Counted from the stretch's first letter, positions 34,400-45,791 are shown. The stretch is 45,911 bases of DNA from Spirogloea muscicola (GCA_009602725.1 WELB01000121.1:4638-50548), one strand, 5' to 3'. Notes: a model not told the origin generated them from the letters alone. Numbers and translations: made by a program.

Positions 34400-35020
34400 C
34401 GGAGTGAGTGTGGCGAGCGCGGGACCGAGCCTGGAGCGCTGGCTGCTCATGTTCTGCGCTGTTTCCACGGCGGAGAGCGGACAGCGGCCCACGACCGCCT
34501 CCGCGACGTAATGCATGGCATCCTGTTGGAGGCTGGTTTCTCCGTGGCAGCGGAGCACTCCGGAATCATGCCAATCCAGCACAGGGCCGACGGTCTCCAC
34601 GCCAGGCGTGTAGACCTGGTGGCCACCCGACAGGCCGGCGGGCCACGTCTTCTCCTGGACGTGGTGACCACTGATGCCTATGACCGCTCACACCCAGCTA
34701 AATGTGCCACCACGGCTGGGTATGCGGTCGCCTGCGCTGCTCGGGCCAAAGAGCTGAAGTACGCGGATCATCCGCGGGAAGACGAGTTCTTCCCGTTGGC
34801 CATCGACACACATGGGGCGCTGGGCGCTCGGTGGCTCGAGCTGCTCACCCAGCTCGCCCGCCACACCATCGCCCGGCGCTTCCATGGGGAGCCGGTTGAC
34901 TTCCCTGCAGCCGGGTCGCTGGCGCAAGTGTATCGAATGCGCCTGGCCGTCTCGCTGCAGAGGTCCATGGCCCGGGCGCTGCACCTTCGTGCCGGCAGAG
35001 CCCTCGCTGCTGCCTCTGGC
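34400..35020 (+). mobile_element. LINE-type retroelement fragment: C-terminal restriction-like endonuclease domain
   Basis: An open plus-strand frame reads LAAHVLRCFHGGERTAAHDR, LRDVMHGILLEAGFSVAAEH, RRVDLVATRQAG and PRLLLDVVTTDAYDRSH, then AKELKYADHPREDEFFPLAI and GARWLELLTQLARHT, and runs into the gap at 35021. The H..C...GG...H..LR.....L..AG pattern followed by (R)xD and LLDV resembles the C-terminal PD-(D/E)XK-like domain found after reverse transcriptase in algal and protist non-LTR elements. No reverse transcriptase is seen upstream, where GA repeats lie. It is therefore a truncated copy inserted between ThrRS and MYG1. Identification is by pattern only. Confidence 0.55.
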
Positions 35021-35605
35021 NNNNNNNNNNNNNNNNNNNNNNNNNNNNNNNNNNNNNNNNNNNNNNNNNNNNNNNNNNNNNNNNNNNNNNNNNNNNNNNN
35101 NNNNNNNNNNNNNNNNNNNNNNNNNNNNNNNNNNNNNNNNNNNNNNNNNNNNNNNNNNNNNNNNNNNNNNNNNNNNNNNNNNNNNNNNNNNNNNNNNNNN
35201 NNNNNNNNNNNNNNNNNNNNNNNNNNNNNNNNNNNNNNNNNNNNNNNNNNNNNNNNNNNNNNNNNNNNNNNNNNNNNNNNNNNNNNNNNNNNNNNNNNNN
35301 NNNNNNNNNNNNNNNNNNNNNNNNNNNNNNNNNNNNNNNNNNNNNNNNNNNNNNNNNNNNNNNNNNNNNNNNNNNNNNNNNNNNNNNNNNNNNNNNNNNN
35401 NNNNNNNNNNNNNNNNNNNNNNNNNNNNNNNNNNNNNNNNNNNNNNNNNNNNNNNNNNNNNNNNNNNNNNNNNNNNNNNNNNNNNNNNNNNNNNNNNNNN
35501 NNNNNNNNNNNNNNNNNNNNNNNNNNNNNNNNNNNNNNNNNNNNNNNNNNNNNNNNNNNNNNNNNNNNNNNNNNNNNNNNNNNNNNNNNNNNNNNNNNNN
35601 NNNNN
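35021..35605. other. Assembly gap (585 Ns)
   Basis: A run of N between the retroelement fragment and a CT microsatellite. The missing ThrRS 5' exon and promoter may lie here; the length may be an estimate. Confidence 0.99.
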
Positions 35606-35678
<73 letters not shown>

Positions 35679-35784
35679 CCTCCCTCCCTCTCTCCCTCTC
35701 TCTCCCCACTTCTTTCTCTCCGCCCTCTCTCTGCCTCTCTCCCTCCCTCCAGCACCCCTTCCCACTCTCTCTCTCTCTCTCTCA
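35606..35784. repeat. (CT)n microsatellite
   Basis: About 180 bp of CT and CCCT repeats from the gap to just before the MYG1 start codon. Pyrimidine-rich DNA at this position could act in the MYG1 leader. Confidence 0.97.
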
Positions 35785-35821
35785 AGCCTTACACTTCTGC
35801 CCTCTCGGCTACCTTCCGCCG

Positions 35822-37687
35822 ATGCTGGCGAGCCTGCGCGGCGCCCTCGCCCGCCGGCTGGCGCCCACGTCCTCCGCCGCCCTCCTTCCGCACCCAGTGA
35901 CCCTTTGCAGCACGCGCCTTAGTGGCGGCGGCGCTATCTGCAGCCCCCGCGAGCTCCGCCGCCGCGCGGGAATGGCGGCCGCCGCGGGGCCCCGCATTGG
36001 GACCCACGACGGGACCTTCCACTGCGACGAGGCACTGGGGTGCTTCCTCCTCCGCCGCACCCCCAAGTTCGCCGGCGCCGACATCGTGCGCACGCGTGAT
36101 CAGCAGGTCCGGCAGCGGCGGCCGTCTGCTTGCCGCCTTCGCAAGTCCATAAGTGCTTGACCCCAACAGTAAACCACGGAGGCGGCGGCCTCACATCTTT
36201 CCCTAAGCCGGCGCCGGGGAGCAGGTGCTAAACACGCTGGACGCGGTGCTGGACGTCGGCGGCGCCTACGAGCCGGCGCGCGACCGCTTCGACCACCACC
36301 AGCGCGGCTTCGAGCACTGCCTCGGGCACGGCTTCGCCACCAAGCTCAGCTCCGCGGGCCTCGTCTACAAGGCATTCGCTCACACGCTCCTCCCTCCTCC
36401 CTCTCTCCTCCCTCCTCCCTCTTCTCCACCTTCCTCTCATGCTGTGACGCCCCTGTGACGCATCGCCGGCCATCGCCGCCTGCGTTGCCCTCAGCACTAT
36501 GGGCAAGAGCTTGTCGCCCGGGAGCTGGCGCTGCCGCCGGACCACCCCCACGTCAGCCTTGTTTACCTGAAGCTCTACCAGTCCTTCATGGAGGTTAGTG
36601 AGCGCCTTTCCTCCACCACAGTGCTTGCCGCCGTCGCCGATGACAGGCAAAGGATCAGCCAAGGAGGTTGCGCTCTGACGCTGGAGCTCCAGCGGCGGCG
36701 CTGGTGCAGGCGATCGACGCAGTTGACAACGGGATCAATCAGTACGACACGACGGTGCCCCCTCGGTACGCGAGCAACACGCACCTCTCGGCACGCGTCG
36801 GGCGGCTCAACCCGGGCTGGCGCTCGCCCCCAAGCCGTGCAGCGCAGGACGCCGCCTTCGCGCGCGCCATGGACCTGGCTGGCGGCGAGTTCCAGGAGGT
36901 CTCAGCGCTCCTCAATCTTACAACATCAAGCCTATCCCTGCAGTCGCAAGACTACACAATTTATCTGTCTAAGTAATGGCCTGTGGCATGGACGTGGATA
37001 CTTTCATGGCTGCCAACTTCCAGACCTTAAGTACTCTGCAACATGTGCAATGGTGCAGGCGCTTGAGTATCTTGCCAGTGACTGGCTGCCGGCACGTGAC
37101 ATAGTGGAGGCAACGCTGCAAACACGGCACACCGTCCATGCCTCTGGCCGCATCCTCAAGCTCGAGGCCTTTTGCCCGGTGTGCAGCTGCCACCTCTCTG
37201 TCCTTCCTCGCTCTTGCTGCCCTTCTGCCTCCCTCCTCACTTTCTTATCTCACATTATCATCTCACCGCGCCTTCGAGAACCGCAACTGGGTCAGGATGT
37301 ACATTATGGCACTCGGCTTGTGGTTGTCGTTGCTCTCGCCTTAGGTCCGCACCTTGACAAGCCCCTCTTCCCTTGCCGTGCTTGCAGTGGAAAGAGCACC
37401 TGCACGAGCTCGAGAAGGAGCTCGGCGTGGACCCTCCCATCCTCTATGTCCTCTACCAGGACGACACGGCCGGCACATGGCGCGTGCAGGCCGTGGCGGC
37501 TGCGCCCGGGCGCTTCGAGTCCCGGCGGCCGCTGCCGGCCGCCTGGCGCGGCCTGCGGGACGCCGAGCTGTCCAAGGAGTGCGGCGTGGATGGCTGCGTG
37601 TTTGTACACATGGCGGGCTTTATTGGCGGGAATGCGACGTACGAGGGCGCGCTCGCCATGGCCGCCAAAGCGCTTACGCTGGAGTGA
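35822..37687 (+). CDS. MYG1: MYG1 exonuclease (UPF0160), 6 exons
   Basis: Exons 35822-36106, 36225-36371, 36495-36593, 36710-36898, 37059-37178 and 37388-37687 (TGA) join in frame to 379 aa. Residues 1-50 form an Arg/Ser/Ala-rich organelle presequence, with a second Met at 51 in a good context that could give a nuclear or cytosolic form. The core has GTHDGTFHCDEALGCFLLRR (60 onward), RFDHHQRGFE with the DHH-like motif, TKLSSAGLVYK, AIDAVDNGINQYDTTVPPRY, THLSARVGRLNPGW and CGVDGCVFVHMAGFIGG. Human MYG1 is a 3'-5' RNA exonuclease of nucleus and mitochondria (established). Intron 2 has a GC donor (AAG/GCATTC). It is head-to-head with ThrRS across a retroelement and gap, and tail-to-tail with the receptor kinase. 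Confidence 0.95.
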
Positions 37688-40154
37688 GCCGTGCGTCGGG
37701 TGCCTCCGGAGGTGCATGCTGCGTGTCCCTCCTGCGTCCTCTCTCCTCTTGTTCACCCTTCACCATTGCCCATCATTCTTCCCTCCTTGCTCCCATTTAT
37801 GTTTGCACTCCGGATGAAATTCTATATCGATCTGCCTTCATTGCTTAGCTTGACACATTAATTTCGGGCCTATTTGGGTATGCTCAGTAAGGACAAAGTA
37901 GATTGACAGATCGTCTTGTTGGATGAGGCAAAGACCACATGAAGCTCGCAAGCACAAGCGAAAAGCAACTGGCCAAACTTGCGCTTGTAGCAAATGGGCA
38001 TGAGCCATAGTGCTCAATCCAGCAACTAGTTGAGGCAAATCAAGGGCCTGCATAGCAGGTGGAGAAGGTGGTAGGTGCAACAGCCCGATGCACGAGTGAA
38101 GGTGCAGCACCCAGCGAAAGTGTGTCGCCCGAGCTCTCAGGTTTCCAGATTGCTGCAGACAGTCAGCGCGCGCTGTAACCCATAGATGGATGCGCCTGTC
38201 TGGCACGCCTTGCAAGAGGAGGAGGCGCCTCTGATGCTGATGCTGGGCTTATCGTGTAGGCTTACATTCACTTATAGTGCCAGTCAGCAAAGAAGGCAAC
38301 TATCGCCAAGCGCGTCATGCAGGCAACCATGATCTGCAGTGCCGAGGGAGGCCCAAGGGGCGTGTCCATCTTTTGGGCTGGATTGTTTTCAAAGCTATTG
38401 CCTTCTTCTGGAAGAGCTTTCTCTTCTCTCAGCACAGCACAGCCGTGGAGCTACGCCACCTCCGCACTCAGCCCTGCTCAGCCATCCCTCCCTCGGCTAC
38501 AAGTGTGTCTGTGCACGAGCCTTTCGTGATCCGCGCCTTGCTCCCTGTGCTCAATTCATGCTTTGCATCAGATAGCTGGGCGAGCTCTAGTTGGTGGTAG
38601 AAGGGCTTGGAATTTGCAATCTGGTGTTTAGGCGTCGACTAGCGACCTTTATGTGTTGACCCGTGGTTACTGAGCGGGTCAAACTGCAGTAGGAAATGTG
38701 CGTCATCAGATGTGCTTGCCGTTGTACTTGGCCACTTTGGGCTTCCATTCCTTCAATACACGTAGTATCCTGTGCCTAATCTCACTGCAGTCTAGAAGTC
38801 AGCTGCAGGCAGACACTCCGGCCTGTATTATGGGCCTCTGAGTTTCGGGCAATCTTTACCTCGCGCAGGCTCCTAGCGCACAGTTGCCAGGCTAGCTGGC
38901 AGAGTCTGCCCACACCTGAGCCACGAAGAAGGCTTCCCCACTTGCCCTCTCAAAGATGACATTGGCTTCTCAAGCACCTCCTATGGCCTGGTCACTCAGT
39001 AGTTGCGCTACTCACGGAGCCATCACCTTGCTTCTCTTTTAAGCTTCTCACTGGCATGCTCATGCCTCTCCCTAACAGGTCAGCTAGGCTGGACATTCAC
39101 AGCCCATTGGCCAAGCCACGTATTGTACTGCCAATCATTCATGGGCTGCAAAAACTGCTAGTCCCGCTTTATTTCAAAGACGCATCAGCATTTCAGGTCT
39201 CTACTGCATGTGAAACTGCCCTCCGAGATCCTATCTAGATTGGCGTACGTGGATAAGCTACTCCCAACATTCGCCTATGGTGAGCTTGGCTTCAGGATCA
39301 GGAGGAGAGAGGGGAGGAGAGCACGGGAAAGTGGGAAGCAGGGGGGGGAGGCAAGTGTCGAGTGGAAGAAACGGAGTGTACTCAGACTTCGCAAACTTAG
39401 CAACACATGTTAGACACAAGAAGAGTCAATGCAGCCCGGTTTGCAACGACAAATAGTAAAGCATGTTGCTTATTGCCGCTAAGGATGACAAGGTCCACGT
39501 CAGACTAAATGAATTGCTTGGACTGGAGAGTCCTTGGACCATCTTGTCAAGGTGACTAACTCACCCAGCTAGTTTCTGCTTTGCCTATAGAAGCTGATTG
39601 AATCAGTAGTGGATCAGTAGTGACAAACTCATTGCAGCACTGCTGCATGGCAAGAAAAGGCGGCTGAGTATTCTCCTTTCCCCCAATCTCCCCCACTTCT
39701 ACCTCCTTTGTTCAACTCTACTATGACATTGATATGCCAGTCCGAAGGATGCATATCACAAGCATATCACAAGCCTAAATCACAAGCATACAAAGTAGCT
39801 TGGCACAATCCTATAGATGTCCAAAACCCCCCTCCCCAGTCCCCACATCCAATCATGGCTTCAGTAGGTGCAGAAGGGGCAGATGTGGGGTAGGTACTGG
39901 AGTCACGATGTGTCTTATGTCAAGGGCAAGTTTGACAACTGTAGAACTTGAATGCGCATTACCATGATGCAGCTTTGGCTTTTCCAGTGAGAGCAGGGTG
40001 TGTGCCGAAGATGTTGTCATCACTGAGTATGTAAGCATCGGATGAGCTGATTACTGAGGCATCACCTGCTACCCGAAGACTTCCACACGCTTTGTTTGTA
40101 CACATACCTTGTCATCGTGCATTAGTACAGAACCTTGTCAACCCTGACTGATAA
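37688..40154. other. Intergenic region between MYG1 and the receptor kinase
   Basis: 2.5 kb without a recognisable gene. It carries one copy of the hairpin-ended dispersed repeat (38585-38682) and a GA-rich patch at 39300-39350. Short open frames show no family resemblance. Confidence 0.5.
38585..38682 (+). repeat. Dispersed repeat copy B, ending in an 8-bp hairpin
   Basis: Matches the minus strand of 44950-45047 at roughly three of four bases. It ends with TTGACCCG (38656-38663), 11-nt loop, CGGGTCAA (38675-38682). The tail reads SDLYVLTRGY-stop in both copies. Confidence 0.75.
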
Positions 40155-43100
40155 TCATAAGCTTTCATGAGCACTGTCCGGAGCAATGTCAGAGGACATC
40201 CCTCCAGCAGACTGAGGTAGAGAGTATGCACTTGGCATGCTATCTAAGCTCTGACTGGACACTGGGGTTAGACCACCAAAGGATTGAGTGTCTGACTTTG
40301 ATGTGACGCTGTTGTTCAGCTTCCAGTCGGTGCCCAACCCTGAACTGCCTGATAATGAGTATGGGTTGTCCAGTAGATGAATCACCTCAGCCATGGTGGG
40401 CCGCGCACTCGGTTCTCGGGCAGTGCAGATGAGGCCCACCTTCAAGGCCGCCAAGATCTCTTGCCAGGTCTGTTCAGCAGATTCCTTGGAGATTTCTAAT
40501 TGGGGCGCAGCAATCTGCTGTATTGATTGGCCTGCTTGAAGTGCAGCGCCAGTGTAACCTACAATGCCGCCCTCGTAGTCCTGAAAGATGGGATCGGTAG
40601 GTCTTCGGCCTGTAATGAGCTGCAGCAGCACCACCCCGTAGCTATAGACATCGCTCTTCTCGCTGACTCTGGAAAGGTATGCATATTCGGGAGCCAAATA
40701 GCCCACAGTTCCTGGGGACATGATGAAGACAAGAGGCACATTCAGCTACAAGTCTAGAGCAACAGCAAGTAAGATGAGCTCATGTGGAAGCAGAGACTAC
40801 GGTGGTTTCCCTGTCGTTGTCGCCTTGGCAGCAAGACAAGAAGGGTTCTCATTCTGTGGTCTGCATACTAAGAAAGGGTGGAAGGATTGCTCTATTGTGG
40901 GCTGCATGCTTTTGAGGGAAGTGGGCGCTGACCGGCAACTGCAGTTGATACATGGGTATCACCAGGATTGACTATCTTGGCCAATCCAAAATCGGACACC
41001 TGAACTGAAAGCTGCAGATCCAAGAGAATGTTGGACGGCTTCACATCACGGTGTATAATTGATGGCCTGCAGCCATGGTGCAGATAGGCAAGTCCATGAG
41101 CCGCCTCGAGTGCAATCCTCTTCCTTGTGGGCCAGTCAGTGCGAAACCTCTGTCGCCGTTTCTGCTCGTTGGCGTCCAAGGCACTTACTGACAACTTATC
41201 CCTCATTTCTCCTCTGTCTGCCATGCAGACCTCCTCAGCTCCAAGCTCTGCAACAGTACGCTGGGGACCATTTTGACCTCCTTCAAGATTGGCTGCTTCA
41301 GAGCTGCCCTCTTGTGAGATGACGGAGCTACTATCTCTCAAGTAACTCTCCAGGTTGCCGCCCCTCACGAAATTGTATATGAGCAGCCACTCCCGAGCTC
41401 CCACGGCCCCAGCGTATGCGCCTCGCAGGCTGGCAAGGTGGCGGTGCTTGATGCGCCCCAAGGTCGAAACCTCGGCTAAGAACTCCTTCTCCCCCTGCAG
41501 GCTGGTGCAAGCCATCTTCTTCACAGCCAGTTCCGTTCCGTCCTTCAACACCGCCCTGCATCAGACAGCCGCCACTATGTCACCAATGAGCAGCAAATAA
41601 CATCCTTTGGTAAGTGTTCTTCCGCATGGAGCCCCTCATGCAGGTTACATGTCAAGCTGACCAGGAGTAGAGAATAACAGCTAGGATCTAGCATTCTAAT
41701 CTAATCAGTTTCCCCTTGTAGGCAAGGCCTAGGGCTGTGGCCGGCTTTACTTGTAGACTGTGCCAAAACCGCCAACGCCAACGGCGTGCTCCTTGTCAAA
41801 GTTGTTGGTAGCCTCAAGGATGTCTTCAAGTGTAAAGCTGCTCTCTGACTTGTGATAGACCATCAACTGCCCACTCTCGCTGGAAAAGCCAGGCTTCTTC
41901 TGGTTTTCTGCCTCACTTGTTGCCGACTGATAGGACATGATCGTTTGCTTGTTTTTCCTAGGCCGGAAAGCAATCCAGCAAAAGAGGAGGAGGCCACCAA
42001 TGACTGCCGCAGCACCGCCCACTGAACACCCGATTATAAGCCCTAGGTGACGCTCGCTGTTGCCTGACGGTGACGATGCGCAGGTTGCATCAATGTCACA
42101 TAAGTTGGCATTGCCTAGGTAGGCATCAGGATTCAGCAGCGCGGCCGAGCCTGAGTCGGGCAAGGCCCCACTCAGATCATTGTAGGAGGCATTGAAGAAG
42201 CGCAGCATCGGGAGCAATGAGTACGACGCCGGCACCGGTCCGGAGAGGTTGTTATAGGACACGTCCAGGGACTGGAGGACCTGCTGCTTGCCCAGGCTGT
42301 CTGGCAGGCTGCCGCTGAGCATGTTGTGGCTGAGATTAAGATTCTGGACGTGTACATCAGCAAGCTCCTGAGGGATGGTGCTGGTCACCTGTGCAGACCA
42401 GGAGCAGGCATTGTGGCATCAGGAAATACTTTGCCTGTGATGCATATTCTCTGACTCTAGTCCGCACCAGAGAGATGGATTCTGATGCAGAACTGAAGCC
42501 CAGATTCTCTAAATGGACGTCACTCAACAGTGAGGTCTCTGACAGCTGGACTTGGCGAAGGTCTTTGGCACACCTTGTTGCTGCTCAGGTCAAGGCTCTG
42601 TAAGCTGCTCATGAGCCCGAGCTCTGGCGGGATGGGGCCCTGGAGGCCATTGCCTGCCAGCGTGAAGTCTGTCACGCTTGTCAGCTCGCCAAGCTCTGGA
42701 GGTATGCTGCCTGAGAAGCGGTTGTATGCCAGGTCCAGGATCTGCAAGCCTTGCATGTGTCGCAGTTGCCTTGGTATGCTGCCATTGAAGCTGTTGCCGG
42801 ACAGGACGACGGCCGTGAGGTTGCTGAGCATGCCAAGGCCTGGCCACAGGGGTCCGCTGAAGCTGTTGCCAGAGAGGTCCAGCTGCAGCAGCCGGGAGCA
42901 GTTGAGGAAGGACGACGGGATGCCACCTTGAAGCCGGTTGCCACCAAAGTAGAAGGCCTGCATGCCTGCCAGGCGCCCGAGGCTTGGTGGCAGCTGCCCA
43001 GTCAGCCGGTTGTCGCTGATGTCAATGTACTGCAGCTTGGTGACCAGTGGCTGGTCGAAGCCCGGCAAGTAGAACTCCTCTGTCACGGGGCTGGCCCGGA

Positions 43101-44923
43101 TGCCGCCGAGCTCCTGCGGTATGGGTCCCGTAAGACTGCTCGCTCCACCAGAGCCACCACGCCATATGCTAGTCAGAGCCACTGTGTCCGACGGCATCGA
43201 GCCAGCAAAGATGGGGCCCACCTTGCTTGATTGTTTTGGCTGCAGCAACTCTTGAAGGCGCTAGTTTTGTTGCGCCACTGCCAGCGGTCCTAGTGGCAGC
43301 AGCAACATTGGTCGCTCACCGGTTGCTGCTGACATTGAGTTGGAAGAGGTTGGAGCAGTGTCCGAGGCTGGGGGGGATGACACCGCTGAGGCGGTTACCG
43401 GCGAGGTGCAGCCGTGTCAGGTTGGAAAGCCGCCCCAACTCGGGCGGGATGCCGCCACTCAGCCGGTTGCCAGAGAGGGAGAGTATATGCAGCTTGGAAG
43501 CCCGTGCTATCTCCGGCGGGATCGTGCCCGTCAGCATGTTGCCACGCAGCTCAATCGTCAGCAGCGTCCGTACATCACCGAGCTCCTTGGGCAGCGTCCC
43601 GTCCAGCCTGCGTCACTCATGCTCGTGTACTGAGTCGGCTGCAGATGGACTTCAGCCACAATCATGCGCCAGGGTTGGAAGGCTTGAGCCGAGTGGTCAG
43701 GTGAGCCTTACTGATTATACTGGGCGTGGATGCTCTCGAGAGACTTGCACCGGCCGAGCTCCGCTGGGATGCCACCTGACAGCTGGTTGCCTGCCACAAT
43801 GAGGTTGTGGAGCAGCGGCAGGCGGCTGAGGCTGGCCGGGATATGCCCGGAGATGTTGGTGCGGGCAATGGCGAGCCAGGACACCGACGTGAGATTGCCG
43901 AGCTCGTCGGGGAGCGTGCCAGTGAGCGGGTTGTCGGAGAGGTGCAAGTAGCCAAGCTTTTGCAAGCGGCCGAGCTCTGGCGGGATGGCACCCGTGAGCC
44001 GGTTGCCGGCAAGCGCAAGCGACACAAGCTCGCTGCAGTTGGCGAGCGTCGCCGGGATGGGCCCCGTGAGCGAGTTGTAGCGCAGGCGCAGGGTGCGCAG
44101 GCGGCTGAGCTGGCCGAGCTCCGCCGGGATGGGCCCCGTGAGGCCGGGCGGCAGAAGCTCGACGTCAAGGGTCGTGAGCGCTGTGGCGTTGCCGAGCTCC
44201 GGTGGCAGCGGCCCGCTCAGGCCACTGTGGGAGAGGTAGAGAAAGTAGAGGCGCTTGAGGCAGCCGAGCGACGATGGCACGGCGCCCGTCAAGCGGGGGT
44301 TGGAGTTGACGTCGAGGACGCGGAGGTTCTTGCAGTCGCCCAGCTCGTTGGGCAGCGGCCCCGTGAAGTTGTTGCCGTCGAGGTGCAGGACCTGAAGGCG
44401 GCTCATCCGCGCGAGCTCGCCGCCGGGAATGGCTCCTGTCAGAGCGTTCCGCGACAGGTAGAGGCGCACGAGCTCGCCGAGGTCGCCCAGACCGGCGGCT
44501 GCTGGCAGCTCCCCGGCCAGCTTCATGTCCATGAGGTCCAGCTTGACCACGGCAGCGCCGGCCCGGCCCGCCGCCGCGCCGCACGTCACGCCGTTCCAGC
44601 TGCATGGAGTGGGCGCGCCGGCAGTCCAGTCGCTGAGGTTGCCCTGCGGGTCCGCCAGCCCCGCCTTGACGCGCAGCAGCGCATCGCGCTCCGCTCGCAG
44701 GCCGGGCGTGGATGCAACTTCCGGGCCCGTGCGGTTCGCCGCTGCATCGCAATGCAGGCCGGCCAGAGCCCCAGCAGGTCCCGGTCAGACACCGGCAAAC
44801 TGAAGCGTCGCCACAGGAAGCGAGGATGGTCAGAGCTGCAAGCGCAGCATAGCTCTTCGTGTGATAGGCCGGGAGAGGAATTGGAGTGTGTATTGAGTGA
44901 TGGAGGGCCTGAGCGGCCAAGTA
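40155..44923 (-). CDS. Leucine-rich repeat receptor-like kinase, at least 6 exons
   Basis: Firm exons are about 43712-44745, 43320-43607, 42574-43225, 41751-42388, 40933-41555 and 40155-40711 (TGA), about 1,260 aa. Order: LRR N-cap ([24 protein letters not shown]), more than 20 plant-type LRRs ([12 protein letters not shown] style), a non-LRR stretch between LNVSSNR and [13 protein letters not shown], more LRRs, a transmembrane helix ([20 protein letters not shown]), then a Ser/Thr kinase: P-loop [36 protein letters not shown] and [14 protein letters not shown]. All catalytic residues are present and it is an RD kinase. An insertion of about 65 residues lies after [11 protein letters not shown] possible signal-peptide exon (44840-44923, [13 protein letters not shown]) would join by a 74-bp intron with a weak donor; this is tentative. 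It would sense an extracellular ligand at the plasma membrane. The kinase resembles BRI1/PSKR-like receptors, but subfamily placement is inference. Confidence 0.94.
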
Positions 44924-44949
44924 CATTGACAGATGTAGATCACCTGCTG

Positions 44950-45047
44950 CTAAGCTGACCCGCTCAATACCCACGAGTCAGCACATAGAGGTCGCTGATT
45001 GATGCCGAATACCAGACGGCAATTGACAAGCCCTTGTACCACCAGCT
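44950..45047 (-). repeat. Dispersed repeat copy A, ending in an 8-bp hairpin
   Basis: Minus-strand counterpart of copy B. The stem is CTGACTCG and CGGGTCAG on the minus strand (44974-44981 and 44955-44962). It sits just upstream of the receptor kinase coding region. Confidence 0.75.
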
Positions 45048-45555
45048 GGAGAGCGAGAAAGAGGGCACTGACGCGGCGGGCAGGACGGCGTTCCGTATAA
45101 GCCGAGCGAGAGAAAGGGGATGTTGCAGCTGGCGATGGCGCCCAGCGTGGTGGCCAGCGGCAAGCCCTCGGCGGCGGCCATCTGCGACGGCGCGGCCGGA
45201 AGCGCAGAGGGCGTGCAGGCTGTCAGCCCCTCTTTCACTAGCCGCACACTGGAAGACGCAAGAACAGCCAGTTGCTCGCTGAGCTGCTAGAGAAAGGGTT
45301 TTCAACGTATATACTAAGCACGTATTGAAAGATCTACTGTGTTTTGCTGAAAGACATCCTGTCTCTTAACTCAAGTGATCTTATGCATAGGTAATACAAT
45401 AGCCCAATCATAGCTACTCAAAGAAACGTACAGAACGTGTATAGCAGAAACTTGCAAAAGCTCATGTTGGGAGTTGGGAGTAGCTTAAACACATCGCTGT
45501 ACAACAGATATATATAGCATAAACTTGCCAGATCTCTTGTGAGTACTCTAAAGAC
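45048..45555. other. Region between repeat copy A and the cysteine-rich exon
   Basis: GC-rich up to about 45290, with a minus-strand open frame (LPLATTLGAIASCNIPFLSL) that I do not recognise, then AT-rich DNA. It may contain the 5' leader of the receptor kinase. Confidence 0.35.
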
Positions 45556-45780
45556 ATTGCTCTCGCTGCCAGGAAGGAGCAGGCTGCTCAGGGCTAATGG
45601 CTGCTCAGGGCAATGGCGGCGGATCACCTCGCGGAGGATCCAGGGGTTGCAGCGGCACTTGTCGGGCCGGGCGCTGGCGACGATGGCGGCGCAGCACGCC
45701 GGCTGCACCGTGTACAGCACCTCGTTGAGGATGTCCTCGCCGCCCGCCGTGGAGCACAGCAGTGTGTACTCCAGCGTGCA
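45556..45780 (-). CDS. Exon of a cysteine-patterned protein, possibly lipid-transfer-like (partial)
   Basis: The minus-strand frame from an apparent acceptor at 45780 reads CTLEYTLLC, then DILNEVLYTVQPACC, ARPDKCRCNPWILREVIRRH and C. The spacing is C-x7-C-x19-CC-x11-CxC-x12-C, which resembles the first seven cysteines of the plant eight-cysteine (nsLTP/2S albumin) motif, although the loops are shorter than usual. The 3' end is uncertain (possible donor at 45555) and the 5' part is beyond or near the window edge. An alternative is an unrelated secreted cysteine-rich protein. Confidence 0.45.
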
Positions 45781-45791
45781 CTGCCCGCGCC

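Noticed and set aside
38585-38682. Helitron 3' end (hairpin followed by CTRR)
   Set aside because: A hairpin is present, but no CTRR follows at the right distance in both copies and no 5' TC end or Rep/helicase was seen.
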